Counted from the stretch's first letter, positions 42,440 through 52,679 are shown. The stretch is 64,000 bases of DNA from Dryocola sp051307055 (GCF_051307055.1 NZ_CP149994.1:2914001-2978000), one strand, 5' to 3'. Numbers and translations are program-made. The notes: generated by a model from the letters alone, not told the origin.

Positions 42440-43897
42440 TTACATCAGCGGTTTCGCTAACTGCACCAGGTCGATAAGCGGCTGCGGGTAAACGCCCAGC
42501 AGCAGTACCAAAAAGGCGGAGATCAGCACTACCACGCCGCCTGCGGTAAGCGCCCAGTTTCCTGGGGTATCGCGGTTGAGCTGCTGAGGCGCGCTCAGAT
42601 ACAGGCTCACCGTCACGCGCAGATAGTAGTAAAGGCCGATGGCGCTGCCCAGCACGACCGCGCCGGTCAGCCACCACAGGTGCGCCTGCACGCCTACCGC
42701 GATGATATAGAACTTACCGATAAAGCCCAGCGTCATCGGGATACCGGCCAGGGAAAGCATCATCACCGTCATCACCGCAGACAGGATTGGCTTATGCCAG
42801 AACAGGCCGCGATAGGAGTACAGAGAGTCTGCGTCGGGACCACGGTATGGGCTGGACATCAGGCTGACCACGCCGAACGCGCCGAGGCTGCTGAACAGGT
42901 AGCCTGCCAGATAAACGCCAACGGACTCCATCGACATGCTGCCGCTTTGCAGAGCAATCAGCGCCACCATCAGATAGCCCAGGTGCGCGATGGAGGAGTA
43001 ACCGAGCAGACGTTTGATATTGGTCTGGCTCAGCGCCATCAGGTTGCCGAAGATGATGGAGACGAAGGCGATAATGCCCAGCACCACGCGCACGGCTTCG
43101 CTGTCGCCCACCGGCGCGTAGAGGAACAGACGCATCACCACGCCAAAGATGGCGATTTTGCTGGCGGTTGCCAGGAAGGTGGAAACCGGAGCAGGCGCGC
43201 CCTGGTATACGTCCGGCGTCCACAGGTGGAACGGCACCAGAGAGAGTTTAAAGCCGAGGCCGACGATCATCAGGCCCAGGCCCGCCAGCAGCAGCGGCTC
43301 GTGCAGCATGTTATCCGCGAGGCTTTTACCCAGGCTCACAAACGACAGGTTGCCGGATTCCGCATACACCAGCGCCATACCGAACAGCAAAAATGAAGAG
43401 GCGGCGGCGGAGAGGATGGTGTATTTAATGCTCGCTTCCAGCGAACGTTTCTGGCGGAAGGCATAGCCAATCAGGCCGAACAGCGGCAGTGAAATCAATT
43501 CAATACCGAGGAACAGCGAGGCCAGATGGTTCGCGTTAGCCAGCAGAATGCCGCCCATGGCTGCAATCAGCACCAGCAGGTAGAACTCTTCGCGGTTATC
43601 GGTATAACCCTGCAGCCACGGATAGGCGAACGTCATGGTGGCAAGGCTTGCCAGCAGCACCAGCCCGGTATAGAGCATGGCATAGCCGTCAACGCGCATC
43701 AGCGGGGTGACGTCCATCGCCCCCGCCTGCCCCACAAACCACAGGGAGACGAGCGCGGCGTTAAGACCGATTACGGACAGGGTTGCATTGACAAAATGGT
43801 CGCGTCGCCACGCTATGGAGAGCATCACAACCACTACCGTCAATCCGACGATCAACAGCGGCAGCAGCGCGATCAAATGTTGAGGAGTTATAGTCAT
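42440..43897 (-). CDS. nuoN: NADH-quinone oxidoreductase subunit N
   Basis: Antiporter-like proton-pumping membrane subunit of complex I. 485 residues equal E. coli, about 14 membrane helices; family signature SIKYTILSAAASSFLLFGMAL and the buried lysine/glutamate axis (FGLIGYAFRQKRSLEAS, SLVPFHLWTPDVYQGAP). Last gene of the nuo operon, six bases after nuoM. Confidence 0.97.
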   Translation of the reverse strand: MTITPQHLIALLPLLIVGLTVVVVMLSIAWRRDHFVNATLSVIGLNAALVSLWFVGQAGAMDVTPLMRVDGYAMLYTGLVLLASLATMTFAYPWLQGYTDNREEFYLLVLIAAMGGILLANANHLASLFLGIELISLPLFGLIGYAFRQKRSLEASIKYTILSAAASSFLLFGMALVYAESGNLSFVSLGKSLADNMLHEPLLLAGLGLMIVGLGFKLSLVPFHLWTPDVYQGAPAPVSTFLATASKIAIFGVVMRLFLYAPVGDSEAVRVVLGIIAFVSIIFGNLMALSQTNIKRLLGYSSIAHLGYLMVALIALQSGSMSMESVGVYLAGYLFSSLGAFGVVSLMSSPYRGPDADSLYSYRGLFWHKPILSAVMTVMMLSLAGIPMTLGFIGKFYIIAVGVQAHLWWLTGAVVLGSAIGLYYYLRVTVSLYLSAPQQLNRDTPGNWALTAGGVVVLISAFLVLLLGVYPQPLIDLVQLAKPLM

Positions 43898-43903
43898 GGC
43901 GAA

Positions 43904-45433
43904 TTACGGCCTTGTAGTTGAAATTGAACTGGTGAACCACTGCTGAACGTTGCTCATCGCAGCGTGCGAGGTATCCAGAATTGGCTGCGGATAAAAGCCC
44001 AGCAGGACTAACAGCACCACCAGCAACAGGATGATAAAGAACTCGCGCAGCGACATTCCAGGCAGTTGCTTATCGCTGATTTCGCTTTTCGCTTTACCGA
44101 AGTAGGCGCGATGCAGCATCGCCAGGGAATAAACAGAGGCAAACACCAGGCCGAAGGTCGAGATCACGGTAATGACCGGCACCACGTGGAAGCTGCCGAA
44201 CAGGATCATGAACTCGCCGACGAAGTTACCGGTGCCCGGCATCCCGAGAGTTGCCACAGCGAAGAACATCGACAGACCCGGCAGCCATTTGATTTTGCTC
44301 CACAGGCCGCCCATCAGGCGCATGTCACGGGTGTGCAGACGCTCGTAGAGCTGGCCGCAGATGATGAACATGCCCGCCGCGGAAAGACCGTGAGCGATCA
44401 TCTGGATAACCGCGCCCTGGTAGGCCAGCTGGCTGCCGGTATAAATGGCGATCAGCACGAAGCCCATGTGGGAGACGGAGGTATAAGCAATCAGACGTTT
44501 GATGTCGGTCTGGGCGAAGGCCATCCACGCGCCGTAGAAGATACCGATGACGCCCAGCCACATGGCAATCGGGGCGAATTCAGCGGAAGCCTCCGGGAAC
44601 AGCGGCAGAGAGAAGCGCAGCAGGCCGTAGGCCGCGGTTTTCAGCAAGATACCCGCAAGGTCAACGGAACCCGCCGTCGGCGCCTGGGAGTGCGCGTCCG
44701 GCAGCCAGCCGTGCAGCGGAACCACCGGCATTTTTACCGCAAAGGCGATGAAGAAGCCCAGCATCAGCAGCCATTGCACGCCGTGGGACATCGGCGTTTT
44801 CAGCAGCAGCTCGTAGTTGAAGGTCCAGACGCCGGTCGCGTTATAGTGCACGAACACCAGGCCGAGAATGGCAATCAACATCACCAGGCCGCTTGCCTGG
44901 GTATAGATGAAGAACTTGGTTGCGGCGGTAATACGCGTCTTCCCGTCGGAGGCTTTGTGGCCCCATAGCGCGATCAGGAAGTACATCGGCACCAGCATCA
45001 TCTCCCAGAAGAAGAAGAACAGGAACATATCGATGGCAAGGAACACGCCGATAACGCCGCCGAGGATCCACATCAGGTTTAAGTGGAAGAAGCCCTGATA
45101 TTTTTCGATTTCATTCCAGGAACAGAGTACTGCCAGCACGCCGAGCAGACCGGTCAGCACGACCATCAGCAGCGACAGGCCGTCAAGCGCCAGGTGAATT
45201 TCAATCCCGAAGCGTGGGATCCACGGCAGGACAAATTCTGACTGCCACTGCGGCAGACCCGCAGCCTGCGTCAGAGAATAGCCGCCCTGCAACCAGAGTT
45301 GCAGCGAGAGCGCCAGTGTCAGCCCCATGGTCACCAGCGCTATCCAACGCGGCACTTTTACGCCGAAGCGCTCGGTTTGCCAGCAGAAGAAGCCGCCAAT
45401 AAAGGGGATTAATATTAGCCAGGGTAATAGCAT
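43904..45433 (-). CDS. nuoM: NADH-quinone oxidoreductase subunit M
   Basis: Antiporter-like proton-pumping subunit. 509 residues equal E. coli; about 14 helices. Conserved WEMMLVPMYFLIALWG (pump glutamate), ATKFFIYTQASGLVMLI, and VVPLHGWLPDAHSQAPTAGS with the key lysine region. A 142-base gap separates it from nuoL. Confidence 0.97.
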   Translation of the reverse strand: MLLPWLILIPFIGGFFCWQTERFGVKVPRWIALVTMGLTLALSLQLWLQGGYSLTQAAGLPQWQSEFVLPWIPRFGIEIHLALDGLSLLMVVLTGLLGVLAVLCSWNEIEKYQGFFHLNLMWILGGVIGVFLAIDMFLFFFFWEMMLVPMYFLIALWGHKASDGKTRITAATKFFIYTQASGLVMLIAILGLVFVHYNATGVWTFNYELLLKTPMSHGVQWLLMLGFFIAFAVKMPVVPLHGWLPDAHSQAPTAGSVDLAGILLKTAAYGLLRFSLPLFPEASAEFAPIAMWLGVIGIFYGAWMAFAQTDIKRLIAYTSVSHMGFVLIAIYTGSQLAYQGAVIQMIAHGLSAAGMFIICGQLYERLHTRDMRLMGGLWSKIKWLPGLSMFFAVATLGMPGTGNFVGEFMILFGSFHVVPVITVISTFGLVFASVYSLAMLHRAYFGKAKSEISDKQLPGMSLREFFIILLLVVLLVLLGFYPQPILDTSHAAMSNVQQWFTSSISTTRP

Positions 45434-45575
45434 GGCATTTGTGTCCCTAAGTCAAAATAAACCAAAACATCACTCACTTCCCCTTCCTGCGCAGGATGGA
45501 TAAGCGTTAGCGTCAGCCACCTTAGTGTTGCCGCCGCGCTTACCCGCCCTGCGGGATGGGGAGTTCAATTCCGCG

Positions 45576-47417
45576 TTAGCGCAAGACCAACAGCAGGCCC
45601 AGAACCACCACCGCACCGATACTCATGGATGCCACATACCAGCGCAGGTAACCGTTCTCGCTCACCAGCAGGCCGCGGCCTGCGAAGCGGGAAAGCACTG
45701 CCGGAATGTTCATCATCGAGTTCAGCGGATCGCGTTTGAGCAGCCATGCGATGCCAAGGAACGGCTTCACGAAGACTTTGTCATACAGCCAGTCGAAGCC
45801 CCAGGCATGGAACCACCATGTACCGAAGAAACGGCCCGGCGCGCTGTTGGCGATAGCCGTTACCAGCGTGCGTTTACCCAGCCACAGCCAGGCTGCAATC
45901 AGGATACCGGCGATAGCGACAACGCCCGAGGTGATCTCAAGAGTCAGCACACTGCCGTGCGCAAGCTCGGTGGTTTCCGGCAGTACGCCCGCTAATGGCG
46001 GAACAATCAACGCGCCGACGAAGGTGGAGAGCACCAGCAGCACAATCAGCGGCAGATGATGAGTAATGCCTTTAAGCGCGTGAGCGTGGATCTGCTCTTT
46101 ACCGTGGAAGACGATGAAGATCATACGGAAGGTGTACAGGGAGGTCATAAACGCGCCGACCAGGCCTGCCACCATCAGGTTGAGATGACCGTTCGCCATC
46201 GCTCCGGCAAGGATCTCGTCCTTACTGAAGAAGCCTGCGGTAATCAGCGGCAGAGCAGACAGCGCCGCGCCGCCGACCAGGAAGCAGGCATACACCAGCG
46301 GAATCGATTTGCGCAGGCCGCCCATTTTGAAGATGTTTTGCTCGTGGTGGCAGGCCAGAATCACCGAACCGGACGACAGGAACAGCAGCGCTTTAAAGAA
46401 CGCGTGCGTCATCAGGTGGAAGATAGCCGCGTCCCACGCCTGCACGCCAAGCGCCAGGAACATGTAGCCGATCTGGCTCATGGTGGAGTAAGCCAGCACG
46501 CGTTTGATGTCGGTTTGCACCAGCGCCGCAAAGCCCGCCATCACCAGCGTCACCGCGCCCACGATGCCGACCAGATGCAGCACTTCAGGCGTCATCAGGA
46601 ACAGGCCGTGAGTACGAGCGATCAGGTACACGCCCGCGGTAACCATGGTGGCCGCGTGGATCAGCGCCGAAACCGGCGTTGGGCCAGCCATCGCGTCCGC
46701 AAGCCAGGTCTGCAGAGGAAGCTGCGCAGATTTACCTACCGCGCCGCCCAGCAGCATCAGCGTCGCCCACTTCAGCATTTCATTGCCTTCAGCGAAGTGC
46801 GCAGGCGCCAGCTCAACCATTTCACGGAAGTTCAGCGTGCCCAGCTCGTTGTAGAGGATGAAGAGCGCGAAAGCGAGGAACACGTCGCCCACACGAGTCA
46901 CCACGAAGGCTTTCATGGCTGCGGCAATGTTCTTCTGATCGGTATAGTAAAAACCGATCAGCAGATAGGAGCACAGACCCACGCCTTCCCAGCCGAGGTA
47001 CATCAGCAGCAGGTTATCGCCCAGCACCAGCACCACCATGCTTGCGATAAACAGGTTGGTGTAGGCGAAGAAGCGGGAATAGCCCTCTTCCCCACGCATA
47101 TACCAGGAGGCGTACATGTGGATGAGGAAACCAACGCCCGTCACCACGGAGAGCATGGTCAGCGACAGGCCGTCGAGCACCAGATTGAAGCCGATATTAA
47201 AATCGCCTACCGACATCCAGGTCCACAGCGGCTGAACAAACGCCTGACGGCCGTTGTTAAAGAAATCAATGCCCGCAATGGCGGTAACCAGCGCCGCCAG
47301 ACCGATAGAGCCGATGCCGACCGTAGCGGACAGGTTTTCCGACCAGCGGCCACGGGAAAATGCCAACAGTACAAAGCCAATAAATGGCAAAAGAATGGTT
47401 AACCAGAGAAGGTTCAT
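45576..47417 (-). CDS. nuoL: NADH-quinone oxidoreductase subunit L
   Basis: Distal antiporter-like subunit with the C-terminal lateral helix. 613 residues equal E. coli; GWEGVGLCSYLLIGFYY, LPLQTWLADAMAGPTPVSALIHAATMVTAG and TDIKRVLAYSTMSQIG are hallmark stretches. C-terminal residues from about 510 form the long amphipathic helix (WFHAWGFDWLYDKVFVKPF) that clamps NuoM and NuoN. ATGA overlap with nuoK. Confidence 0.97.
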   Translation of the reverse strand: MNLLWLTILLPFIGFVLLAFSRGRWSENLSATVGIGSIGLAALVTAIAGIDFFNNGRQAFVQPLWTWMSVGDFNIGFNLVLDGLSLTMLSVVTGVGFLIHMYASWYMRGEEGYSRFFAYTNLFIASMVVLVLGDNLLLMYLGWEGVGLCSYLLIGFYYTDQKNIAAAMKAFVVTRVGDVFLAFALFILYNELGTLNFREMVELAPAHFAEGNEMLKWATLMLLGGAVGKSAQLPLQTWLADAMAGPTPVSALIHAATMVTAGVYLIARTHGLFLMTPEVLHLVGIVGAVTLVMAGFAALVQTDIKRVLAYSTMSQIGYMFLALGVQAWDAAIFHLMTHAFFKALLFLSSGSVILACHHEQNIFKMGGLRKSIPLVYACFLVGGAALSALPLITAGFFSKDEILAGAMANGHLNLMVAGLVGAFMTSLYTFRMIFIVFHGKEQIHAHALKGITHHLPLIVLLVLSTFVGALIVPPLAGVLPETTELAHGSVLTLEITSGVVAIAGILIAAWLWLGKRTLVTAIANSAPGRFFGTWWFHAWGFDWLYDKVFVKPFLGIAWLLKRDPLNSMMNIPAVLSRFAGRGLLVSENGYLRWYVASMSIGAVVVLGLLLVLR

Positions 47418-47716
47418 CCACGCATCTCACTTACTGAATCGATATTCAGATTCTGGCGACGACGATGGAGCTGCAGCAACAGCGCAAGGCCAATACTGGC
47501 TTCCGCTGCCGCAAGGCTAATCGCCAGGATATACATCACCTGACCGTCGGCCTGGCCCCAGTAGCTTCCGGCGACCACAAAAGCGAGCGCCGCGGCGTTA
47601 ATCATGATTTCCAGACTGATCAGCATGAAAAGCAGGTTGCGACGGATAACCAGACCCGTCAGCCCCAGCACGAACAAAATGGCGGCGAGAATGAGTCCAT
47701 GTTGCAGCGGGATCAT
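47414..47716 (-). CDS. nuoK: NADH-quinone oxidoreductase subunit K
   Basis: 100 residues, three membrane helices, with the two conserved buried glutamates in LISLEIMINAAALAFV and SLAAAEASIGLALLL that belong to the proton path at the quinone end of the membrane arm. Overlaps nuoJ and nuoL by ATGA. Confidence 0.96.
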   Translation of the reverse strand: MIPLQHGLILAAILFVLGLTGLVIRRNLLFMLISLEIMINAAALAFVVAGSYWGQADGQVMYILAISLAAAEASIGLALLLQLHRRRQNLNIDSVSEMRG

Positions 47717-48270
47717 ACGTGCTCCTCCGTTTTTCTTTTTGTAGCCATATCTGCCTGACGGTTGCTCAGCACTTCACCGGCGCGGTCTTCGCGACCCAGG
47801 TGGAAGGCGACAACGAGGCCTGCCAGCAGCAGCATGGACGCCAGCTCAACGGCCAGAACGTATGGACCAAACAGCGCGATGCCAACCTGTTTCGCGTCAA
47901 TTGACGTGCCGTCGATACCCTGATCGTTAAGAGAGAGGATCGCGTAAACCAGCACCACAAGCAGCACCGCAGAGAGCAGGCCAGGACCAATCCACAGCTG
48001 TGGTTTAAGCCACTCGCGCTCCTGCTGCACCACCGAATTGCCGAGGTTGAGCATCATCACCACGAAGACGAACAGCACCATGATGGCCCCGGCGTAGACG
48101 ATAATCTCCAGCGCACCGGCAAAATAGGCGCCGAGCGAGAAGAACACCCCGGCGATAGCCAGCAAAGAGATGATCAGATACAACAGGGCGTGTACCGGAT
48201 TACTGTGCGTGATCACCCGCAGGGTGGTCAGGACTGCCACAACGGCGCAAATATAAAAAGCGAATTCCAT
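47713..48270 (-). CDS. nuoJ: NADH-quinone oxidoreductase subunit J
   Basis: 185 residues, five membrane helices; conserved YLIISLLAIAGVFFSLGAYFAGALEIIVYAGAIMVLFVFVVMML region includes the helix that undergoes pi-bulge/alpha transitions in complex I. Eleven bases after nuoI; ATGA overlap with nuoK. Confidence 0.95.
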   Translation of the reverse strand: MEFAFYICAVVAVLTTLRVITHSNPVHALLYLIISLLAIAGVFFSLGAYFAGALEIIVYAGAIMVLFVFVVMMLNLGNSVVQQEREWLKPQLWIGPGLLSAVLLVVLVYAILSLNDQGIDGTSIDAKQVGIALFGPYVLAVELASMLLLAGLVVAFHLGREDRAGEVLSNRQADMATKRKTEEHV

Positions 48271-48281
48271 TGCCTTGCTCC

Positions 48282-48824
48282 TTAAGGTAACAGGCCTTTG
48301 ACGTCGATAGGCTTGGCTTCGTTTTCCGCTTCGCCCTTATCTTTGCCGTCGATTGCCATACCTGCCATCCGGTAGAAGTTATATTCCGGGTATTTACCCG
48401 GACCGGAGATCAGCAGGTCCTCTTTTTCATATACCAGATCCTGACGCTTAAACTCGCCCAGCTCGAAGTCCGGGGTCAGCTGAATCGCGGTAGTCGGACA
48501 GGCTTCTTCGCACAGGCCGCAGAAAATGCAGCGTGAGAAGTTGATGCGGAAGAATTCCGGATACCAGCGGCCGTCTTTCGTCTCTGCTTTTTGCAAGGAG
48601 ATACAGGCAACGGGGCAGGCAACCGCGCACAGGTTACAGGCAACGCAACGCTCTTCGCCGTCCGGATCGCGCGTCAGCACGATACGGCCACGATAGCGTG
48701 GCGGCAGATAGACTGGTTCTTCCGGATACATCTGCGTTTCGCGTTTGGCGAAAGCGTGCAGACCGATCATCCAGATACTGCGTACCTGGGTGCCGAAACC
48801 AACCACTAACTCTTTCAATGTCAT
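48282..48824 (-). CDS. nuoI: NADH-quinone oxidoreductase subunit I
   Basis: 180-residue ferredoxin-like subunit carrying clusters N6a and N6b: CVACNLCAVACPVACI and CIFCGLCEEACPTTAI. An open frame runs 27 codons further upstream into nuoH, but MTLKELVVGFGTQ matches E. coli exactly in position. Fourteen bases after nuoH. Confidence 0.97.
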   Translation of the reverse strand: MTLKELVVGFGTQVRSIWMIGLHAFAKRETQMYPEEPVYLPPRYRGRIVLTRDPDGEERCVACNLCAVACPVACISLQKAETKDGRWYPEFFRINFSRCIFCGLCEEACPTTAIQLTPDFELGEFKRQDLVYEKEDLLISGPGKYPEYNFYRMAGMAIDGKDKGEAENEAKPIDVKGLLP

Positions 48825-48838
48825 GGTTTTTTCACCCC

Positions 48839-49816
48839 TTATGGTGCCTGATAGAGAATGACCGCGGCGGTCACCAGCAGATTGACAAGCGTCAGCGGCA
48901 GGCAAACTTTCCAGCCGAAGGACATCACCTGGTCATAACGTGGACGAGGCAACGCTGCGCGAATCAAAATGAACATCATCATGAAGAACGCGGTTTTCAA
49001 CGCGAACCAGATGAACGGCGGTAACCACGGGCCATTCCAGCCACCAAAGAACAGCGTCACAATCAGCGCGGAGACGGTGACGATGCCGATGTATTCCCCG
49101 ACGAAGAACAGACCGAACTTCATGCCGGAATATTCGATGTGGTAGCCATCGGCCAGCTCCTGCTCGGCTTCCGGCTGGTCAAACGGGTGACGGTGACAAA
49201 CCGCAACGCCCGCAATCGCAAAGGTGATAAAGCCGAAGAACTGCGGGACGACGTTCCACAGGTGCGCCTGGTTGTTGACGATATCGCCCATATTGAACGA
49301 CCCCGCCTGCGCCACCACGCCCATCAGGGAAAGACCAAGGAACACTTCGTAGCTGAGCGTCTGCGCAGAAGCACGCATCGCCCCCAGCAGGGAGTATTTG
49401 TTGTTGCTTGACCAGCCCGCGAACAGAACGGCGTAAACCGCAAGACCCGCCATCATCAGGAAGAACAGGATGCCGATGTTCAGATCCGCCACCACCCAGT
49501 TCGGGCTGACCGGCACGATCGCAAAGGCCAGCAGCAGCGAGGTGAAGGCAATCATTGGCGCAAGAGTAAAGATTACGCGATCCGAGAAGCGCGGCACCCA
49601 GTCCTCTTTAAAGAACATCTTGATCATGTCCGCCACCAGCTGGAGCGAGCCGCCCCAGCCTACGCGGTTTGGTCCATAACGGTTCTGGAACAGGCCAAGC
49701 AGACGACGTTCGCCGAAGCTCATGAACGCGCCGCAGGTGACGACCACAAGCAGGATCGCAACCGCCTTGAGAACGCTCAGCAGAATGTCGATAACATCCG
49801 GTGTCAACCAACTCAT
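48839..49816 (-). CDS. nuoH: NADH-quinone oxidoreductase subunit H
   Basis: Quinone-chamber membrane subunit, 325 residues, eight helices. Signature AFMSFGERRLLGLFQNRYGPNRVG and the acidic loop HPFDQPEAEQELADGYHIEYSGMKFG lining the quinone site. ATG overlaps the nuoG stop (ATGA). Confidence 0.97.
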   Translation of the reverse strand: MSWLTPDVIDILLSVLKAVAILLVVVTCGAFMSFGERRLLGLFQNRYGPNRVGWGGSLQLVADMIKMFFKEDWVPRFSDRVIFTLAPMIAFTSLLLAFAIVPVSPNWVVADLNIGILFFLMMAGLAVYAVLFAGWSSNNKYSLLGAMRASAQTLSYEVFLGLSLMGVVAQAGSFNMGDIVNNQAHLWNVVPQFFGFITFAIAGVAVCHRHPFDQPEAEQELADGYHIEYSGMKFGLFFVGEYIGIVTVSALIVTLFFGGWNGPWLPPFIWFALKTAFFMMMFILIRAALPRPRYDQVMSFGWKVCLPLTLVNLLVTAAVILYQAP

Positions 49817-52536
49817 AACGCCGCCTCCTGCAGATTTTCAAGACGAGCGCCGGCCAGAACCGGCGCAATGCCAGGCATGCCCATCGGCAGACCAACCTGC
49901 CCTGCCGTCAGCCCTTCGGAGAGCTGCAGCGGCAGACTCAGCGTCTGGCCTTCATAGCTAAAGGAAACCAGCTGGCCTGCGTTCACGCCAAGCTTCGCGG
50001 CATCAGCCGGGTTCAGCGTCAGGTACGGCGCGACCATACGGCTCTGGAAGACAGGCGAACGCTGGGACATCTCGTCGCTGCCAAACAGATGGTAGTACGG
50101 CGCAATACGCCATTTGCCCTCTTCCGCCTGGAAGGTTTCCGGCACGGCGGTGAAGAAATCAATGCCCGTTTCGGTTGCCTCAATCAGACGCACGCCCGGA
50201 TCGCCGTGACGCAGATGACCGCCCACTTCGGCCTGGAATTTGTTCCACGCCTGCGGTGAGTTCCAGCCCGGCGCCCATGCGAACGGAATTTGCGAACGCG
50301 GCGCGGACGGCTGGTTATTCCCTTCCATCGAGAAGGCGAACATCGTGTCTTTATCCTGCGGCTGACGCGGTTCGTGCACGCTGATGTTGGCGCGCATTGC
50401 GGTACGGCCGCTGTAGCGATGCGGTTCACGAGACAGTTTTTGCCCGCGGATGCGGAAGCTTGCGTCAGGCGCCGCTTCTTTAATGCCGGCCAGCTGCGGC
50501 AGCGCTTTCACGCAGGCGTCGATCACGTGATCGAGCTGCGTCCAGTCCACTTCACGGCTGCGAACGGTGCTGTGCAGGGAGTGCAGCCAGCGCCAGCTTT
50601 CAAGCATCGCAACGCTGTGGTCGTAGTACGCCGGGTCATAAACCTGGAAGAAGCGCTGCGCGCGGCCTTCGTTGTTAATAACCGTGCCGTCGCTCTCGGC
50701 AAAGCTTGCGGTGGAGAGCACCAGATGGGCTTTGTCCATGATAGCGGTACGCTGATGGTCGATAACCAGCACCAGCGGCGCTTTAGAGAGCGCTGCGTCA
50801 ACCCGGGCTGCGCTTGCGTGGCGATGCAGATCGTTTTCCAGCACGATAACCGCATCGGCCGCGCCGCTTTCCAGTTCGCCCAGCGCGTCGTCAAGCGATC
50901 CGCCGCCGATCATGCCCAGACCAACGCTGTTCACGGCGCGAGCAATCATGGTAATACCGACATCGGCGCCGCGGCCTTTCAGCGCTTTCGCCACGTTTGC
51001 CGCCGCCTGAATCACCGCTTCGCTACCGGCGTTAGTCCCGGAAACGATAAGCGGCTTTTTAGCACCGGCTAATGCCTGAACAATCACCTCGACTTTATTT
51101 TTCAGGTCGCGATCCAGCTCAACGGCCGGGGAGTTAGCGTCCAGCGCGTTGGCAATCGCAAAGCCCAGGCGCGCCTGATCTTCAACCGGCGCGCGATAGG
51201 TCCATGCCGCGATGTCGTCCAGGCGGGTGTTATCCACGTTGGTGACAAACAGCGGATGTTTCGCATGCTGGCCGATGTTCATGATTGCCGCAATCTGCCA
51301 GTCGGCCACTTTTTGCGCCGCTGCCATTTCACGCGCTTTGCCCTTCACGGCCTGGCGAATCGCCAGCGCGGCACGGGCGCCGGTCTGGGTAACGTCTTCG
51401 CCCAGAATCAGCACCGCATCGTAGGATTCGATTTCACGCAGCGCAGGCGTATGGATACCGCTTTCACGCAGCACCTTAAGCATCAGCTGCAGACGCGCCT
51501 GCTCGCCGGCTGCGATGCCGGTATAGAAGTTATCCGCGCCAACCAGCTCACGCAGCGCAAAGTTGCTTTCTACGCTGGCGCGCGGGGAGCCGATGCCGAT
51601 CGCTTTCTTCGACTGGCGCAGAATATCCGCCGCGCCCTGCATCGCCTGCTCCGCGTTCAGGACGATCAGATCGTCGCCGCGGCGCTGGATTGGATGACGA
51701 GGACGATCTTTCAGGTTCACATAGCCATAGCCGAAACGACCGCGGTCGCACAGGAAGTAGTGGTTAACCGTGCCGTTATAGCGGTTTTCGATACGACGCA
51801 GTTCACCGTAGCGTTCGCCAGGGCTGGTGTTACAGCCCAGAGAGCACTGCTGGCAGATGCTTGGCGCAAACTGCATATCCCACTTACGGTTGTAGCGCTC
51901 GGAGTGGGTCTTATCGGTGAAGACGCCGGTCGGGCAAATTTCGACCAGGTTGCCGGAAAACTCGCTTTCCAGCACGCCATCTTCGGGACGTCCGAAGTAG
52001 ACGTTGTCGTGAGCGCCGTACACGCCCAGATCTTTGCCGTCCGCATAATCTTTGTAGTAACGCACGCAGCGGTAGCAGGCGATACAGCGGTTCATTTCAT
52101 GGGAAATGAACGGGCCGAGATCCTGGTTGCGGTGGGTACGCTTGGTAAAACGATAGCGGCGGAAGCTATGGCCGGTCATCACCGTCATATCCTGCAGGTG
52201 GCAGTTGCCGCCTTCTTCACAGACCGGACAGTCGTGCGGGTGGTTGGTCATCAACCATTCCACAACGCTTTCGCGGAACTGCTTTGCTTCGCCATCGTCA
52301 ATGGAGATAAAGGTGCCGTCGGAGGCTGGTGTCATACAGGACATCACCAGGCGGCCACGGGTATCTTCTGCGTTTTGATATTGCTTCACCGCACACTGGC
52401 GGCAAGCACCGACGCTGCCCAGCGCCGGGTGCCAGCAAAAATAAGGAATATCAAGGCCCAGGGAGAGACAAGCTTCAAGCAGGTTGTCCGCCCCGTTAAC
52501 CTCATATTCTTTGCCGTCTACATGAATCGTAGCCAT
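49813..52536 (-). CDS. nuoG: NADH-quinone oxidoreductase subunit G
   Basis: Largest hydrophilic subunit, 907 residues. N-terminal ferredoxin domain with cluster N1b (CWHPALGSVGACRQC) and histidine-ligated N5 (HPHDCPVCEEGGNC), N4 (CIACYRCVRYY), then the molybdopterin-oxidoreductase-like domain with the bacterial cluster N7 (CQQCSLGCN) and no cofactor. Start at 52536 (MATIHVDGKEYEV) as in E. coli; an ATG three codons upstream is possible. Preceded by an unusual 162-base gap after nuoF. Confidence 0.97.
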   Translation of the reverse strand: MATIHVDGKEYEVNGADNLLEACLSLGLDIPYFCWHPALGSVGACRQCAVKQYQNAEDTRGRLVMSCMTPASDGTFISIDDGEAKQFRESVVEWLMTNHPHDCPVCEEGGNCHLQDMTVMTGHSFRRYRFTKRTHRNQDLGPFISHEMNRCIACYRCVRYYKDYADGKDLGVYGAHDNVYFGRPEDGVLESEFSGNLVEICPTGVFTDKTHSERYNRKWDMQFAPSICQQCSLGCNTSPGERYGELRRIENRYNGTVNHYFLCDRGRFGYGYVNLKDRPRHPIQRRGDDLIVLNAEQAMQGAADILRQSKKAIGIGSPRASVESNFALRELVGADNFYTGIAAGEQARLQLMLKVLRESGIHTPALREIESYDAVLILGEDVTQTGARAALAIRQAVKGKAREMAAAQKVADWQIAAIMNIGQHAKHPLFVTNVDNTRLDDIAAWTYRAPVEDQARLGFAIANALDANSPAVELDRDLKNKVEVIVQALAGAKKPLIVSGTNAGSEAVIQAAANVAKALKGRGADVGITMIARAVNSVGLGMIGGGSLDDALGELESGAADAVIVLENDLHRHASAARVDAALSKAPLVLVIDHQRTAIMDKAHLVLSTASFAESDGTVINNEGRAQRFFQVYDPAYYDHSVAMLESWRWLHSLHSTVRSREVDWTQLDHVIDACVKALPQLAGIKEAAPDASFRIRGQKLSREPHRYSGRTAMRANISVHEPRQPQDKDTMFAFSMEGNNQPSAPRSQIPFAWAPGWNSPQAWNKFQAEVGGHLRHGDPGVRLIEATETGIDFFTAVPETFQAEEGKWRIAPYYHLFGSDEMSQRSPVFQSRMVAPYLTLNPADAAKLGVNAGQLVSFSYEGQTLSLPLQLSEGLTAGQVGLPMGMPGIAPVLAGARLENLQEAAL

Positions 52537-52612
52537 AGTCAGCATGCTTCCAGTTGGCCCGGGTAACCCCAGGCGTTAATCAAAAATTCTTGTGCAAATA
52601 ACCTTTACCCTG

Positions 52613-52679
52613 CTCCTCTCCCTGGAAGGGAGAGGAGAACCGAGCGGCTTTCTCCGTCAATGACAGAGATCGTTCGGTT
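52613..52679. repeat. Nested inverted repeats in the nuoF-nuoG gap
   Basis: A perfect 11-base stem CTCCTCTCCCT/AGGGAGAGGAG with a GGA loop (52613-52637) abuts AACCGA...TCGGTT (52638-52679). The CT-rich hairpin resembles dispersed intergenic repeats common in enterobacterial genomes. It would form in the middle of the polycistronic nuo mRNA. Confidence 0.6.

Noticed and set aside
46056..47402. 448-codon open frame antisense to nuoL
   Set aside because: Shadow of nuoL codon bias; His/Gln/Arg-rich with no recognisable domain.
51256..52566. 436-codon open frame antisense to nuoG
   Set aside because: Same artefact as for nuoL; no ribosome site and no family resemblance.
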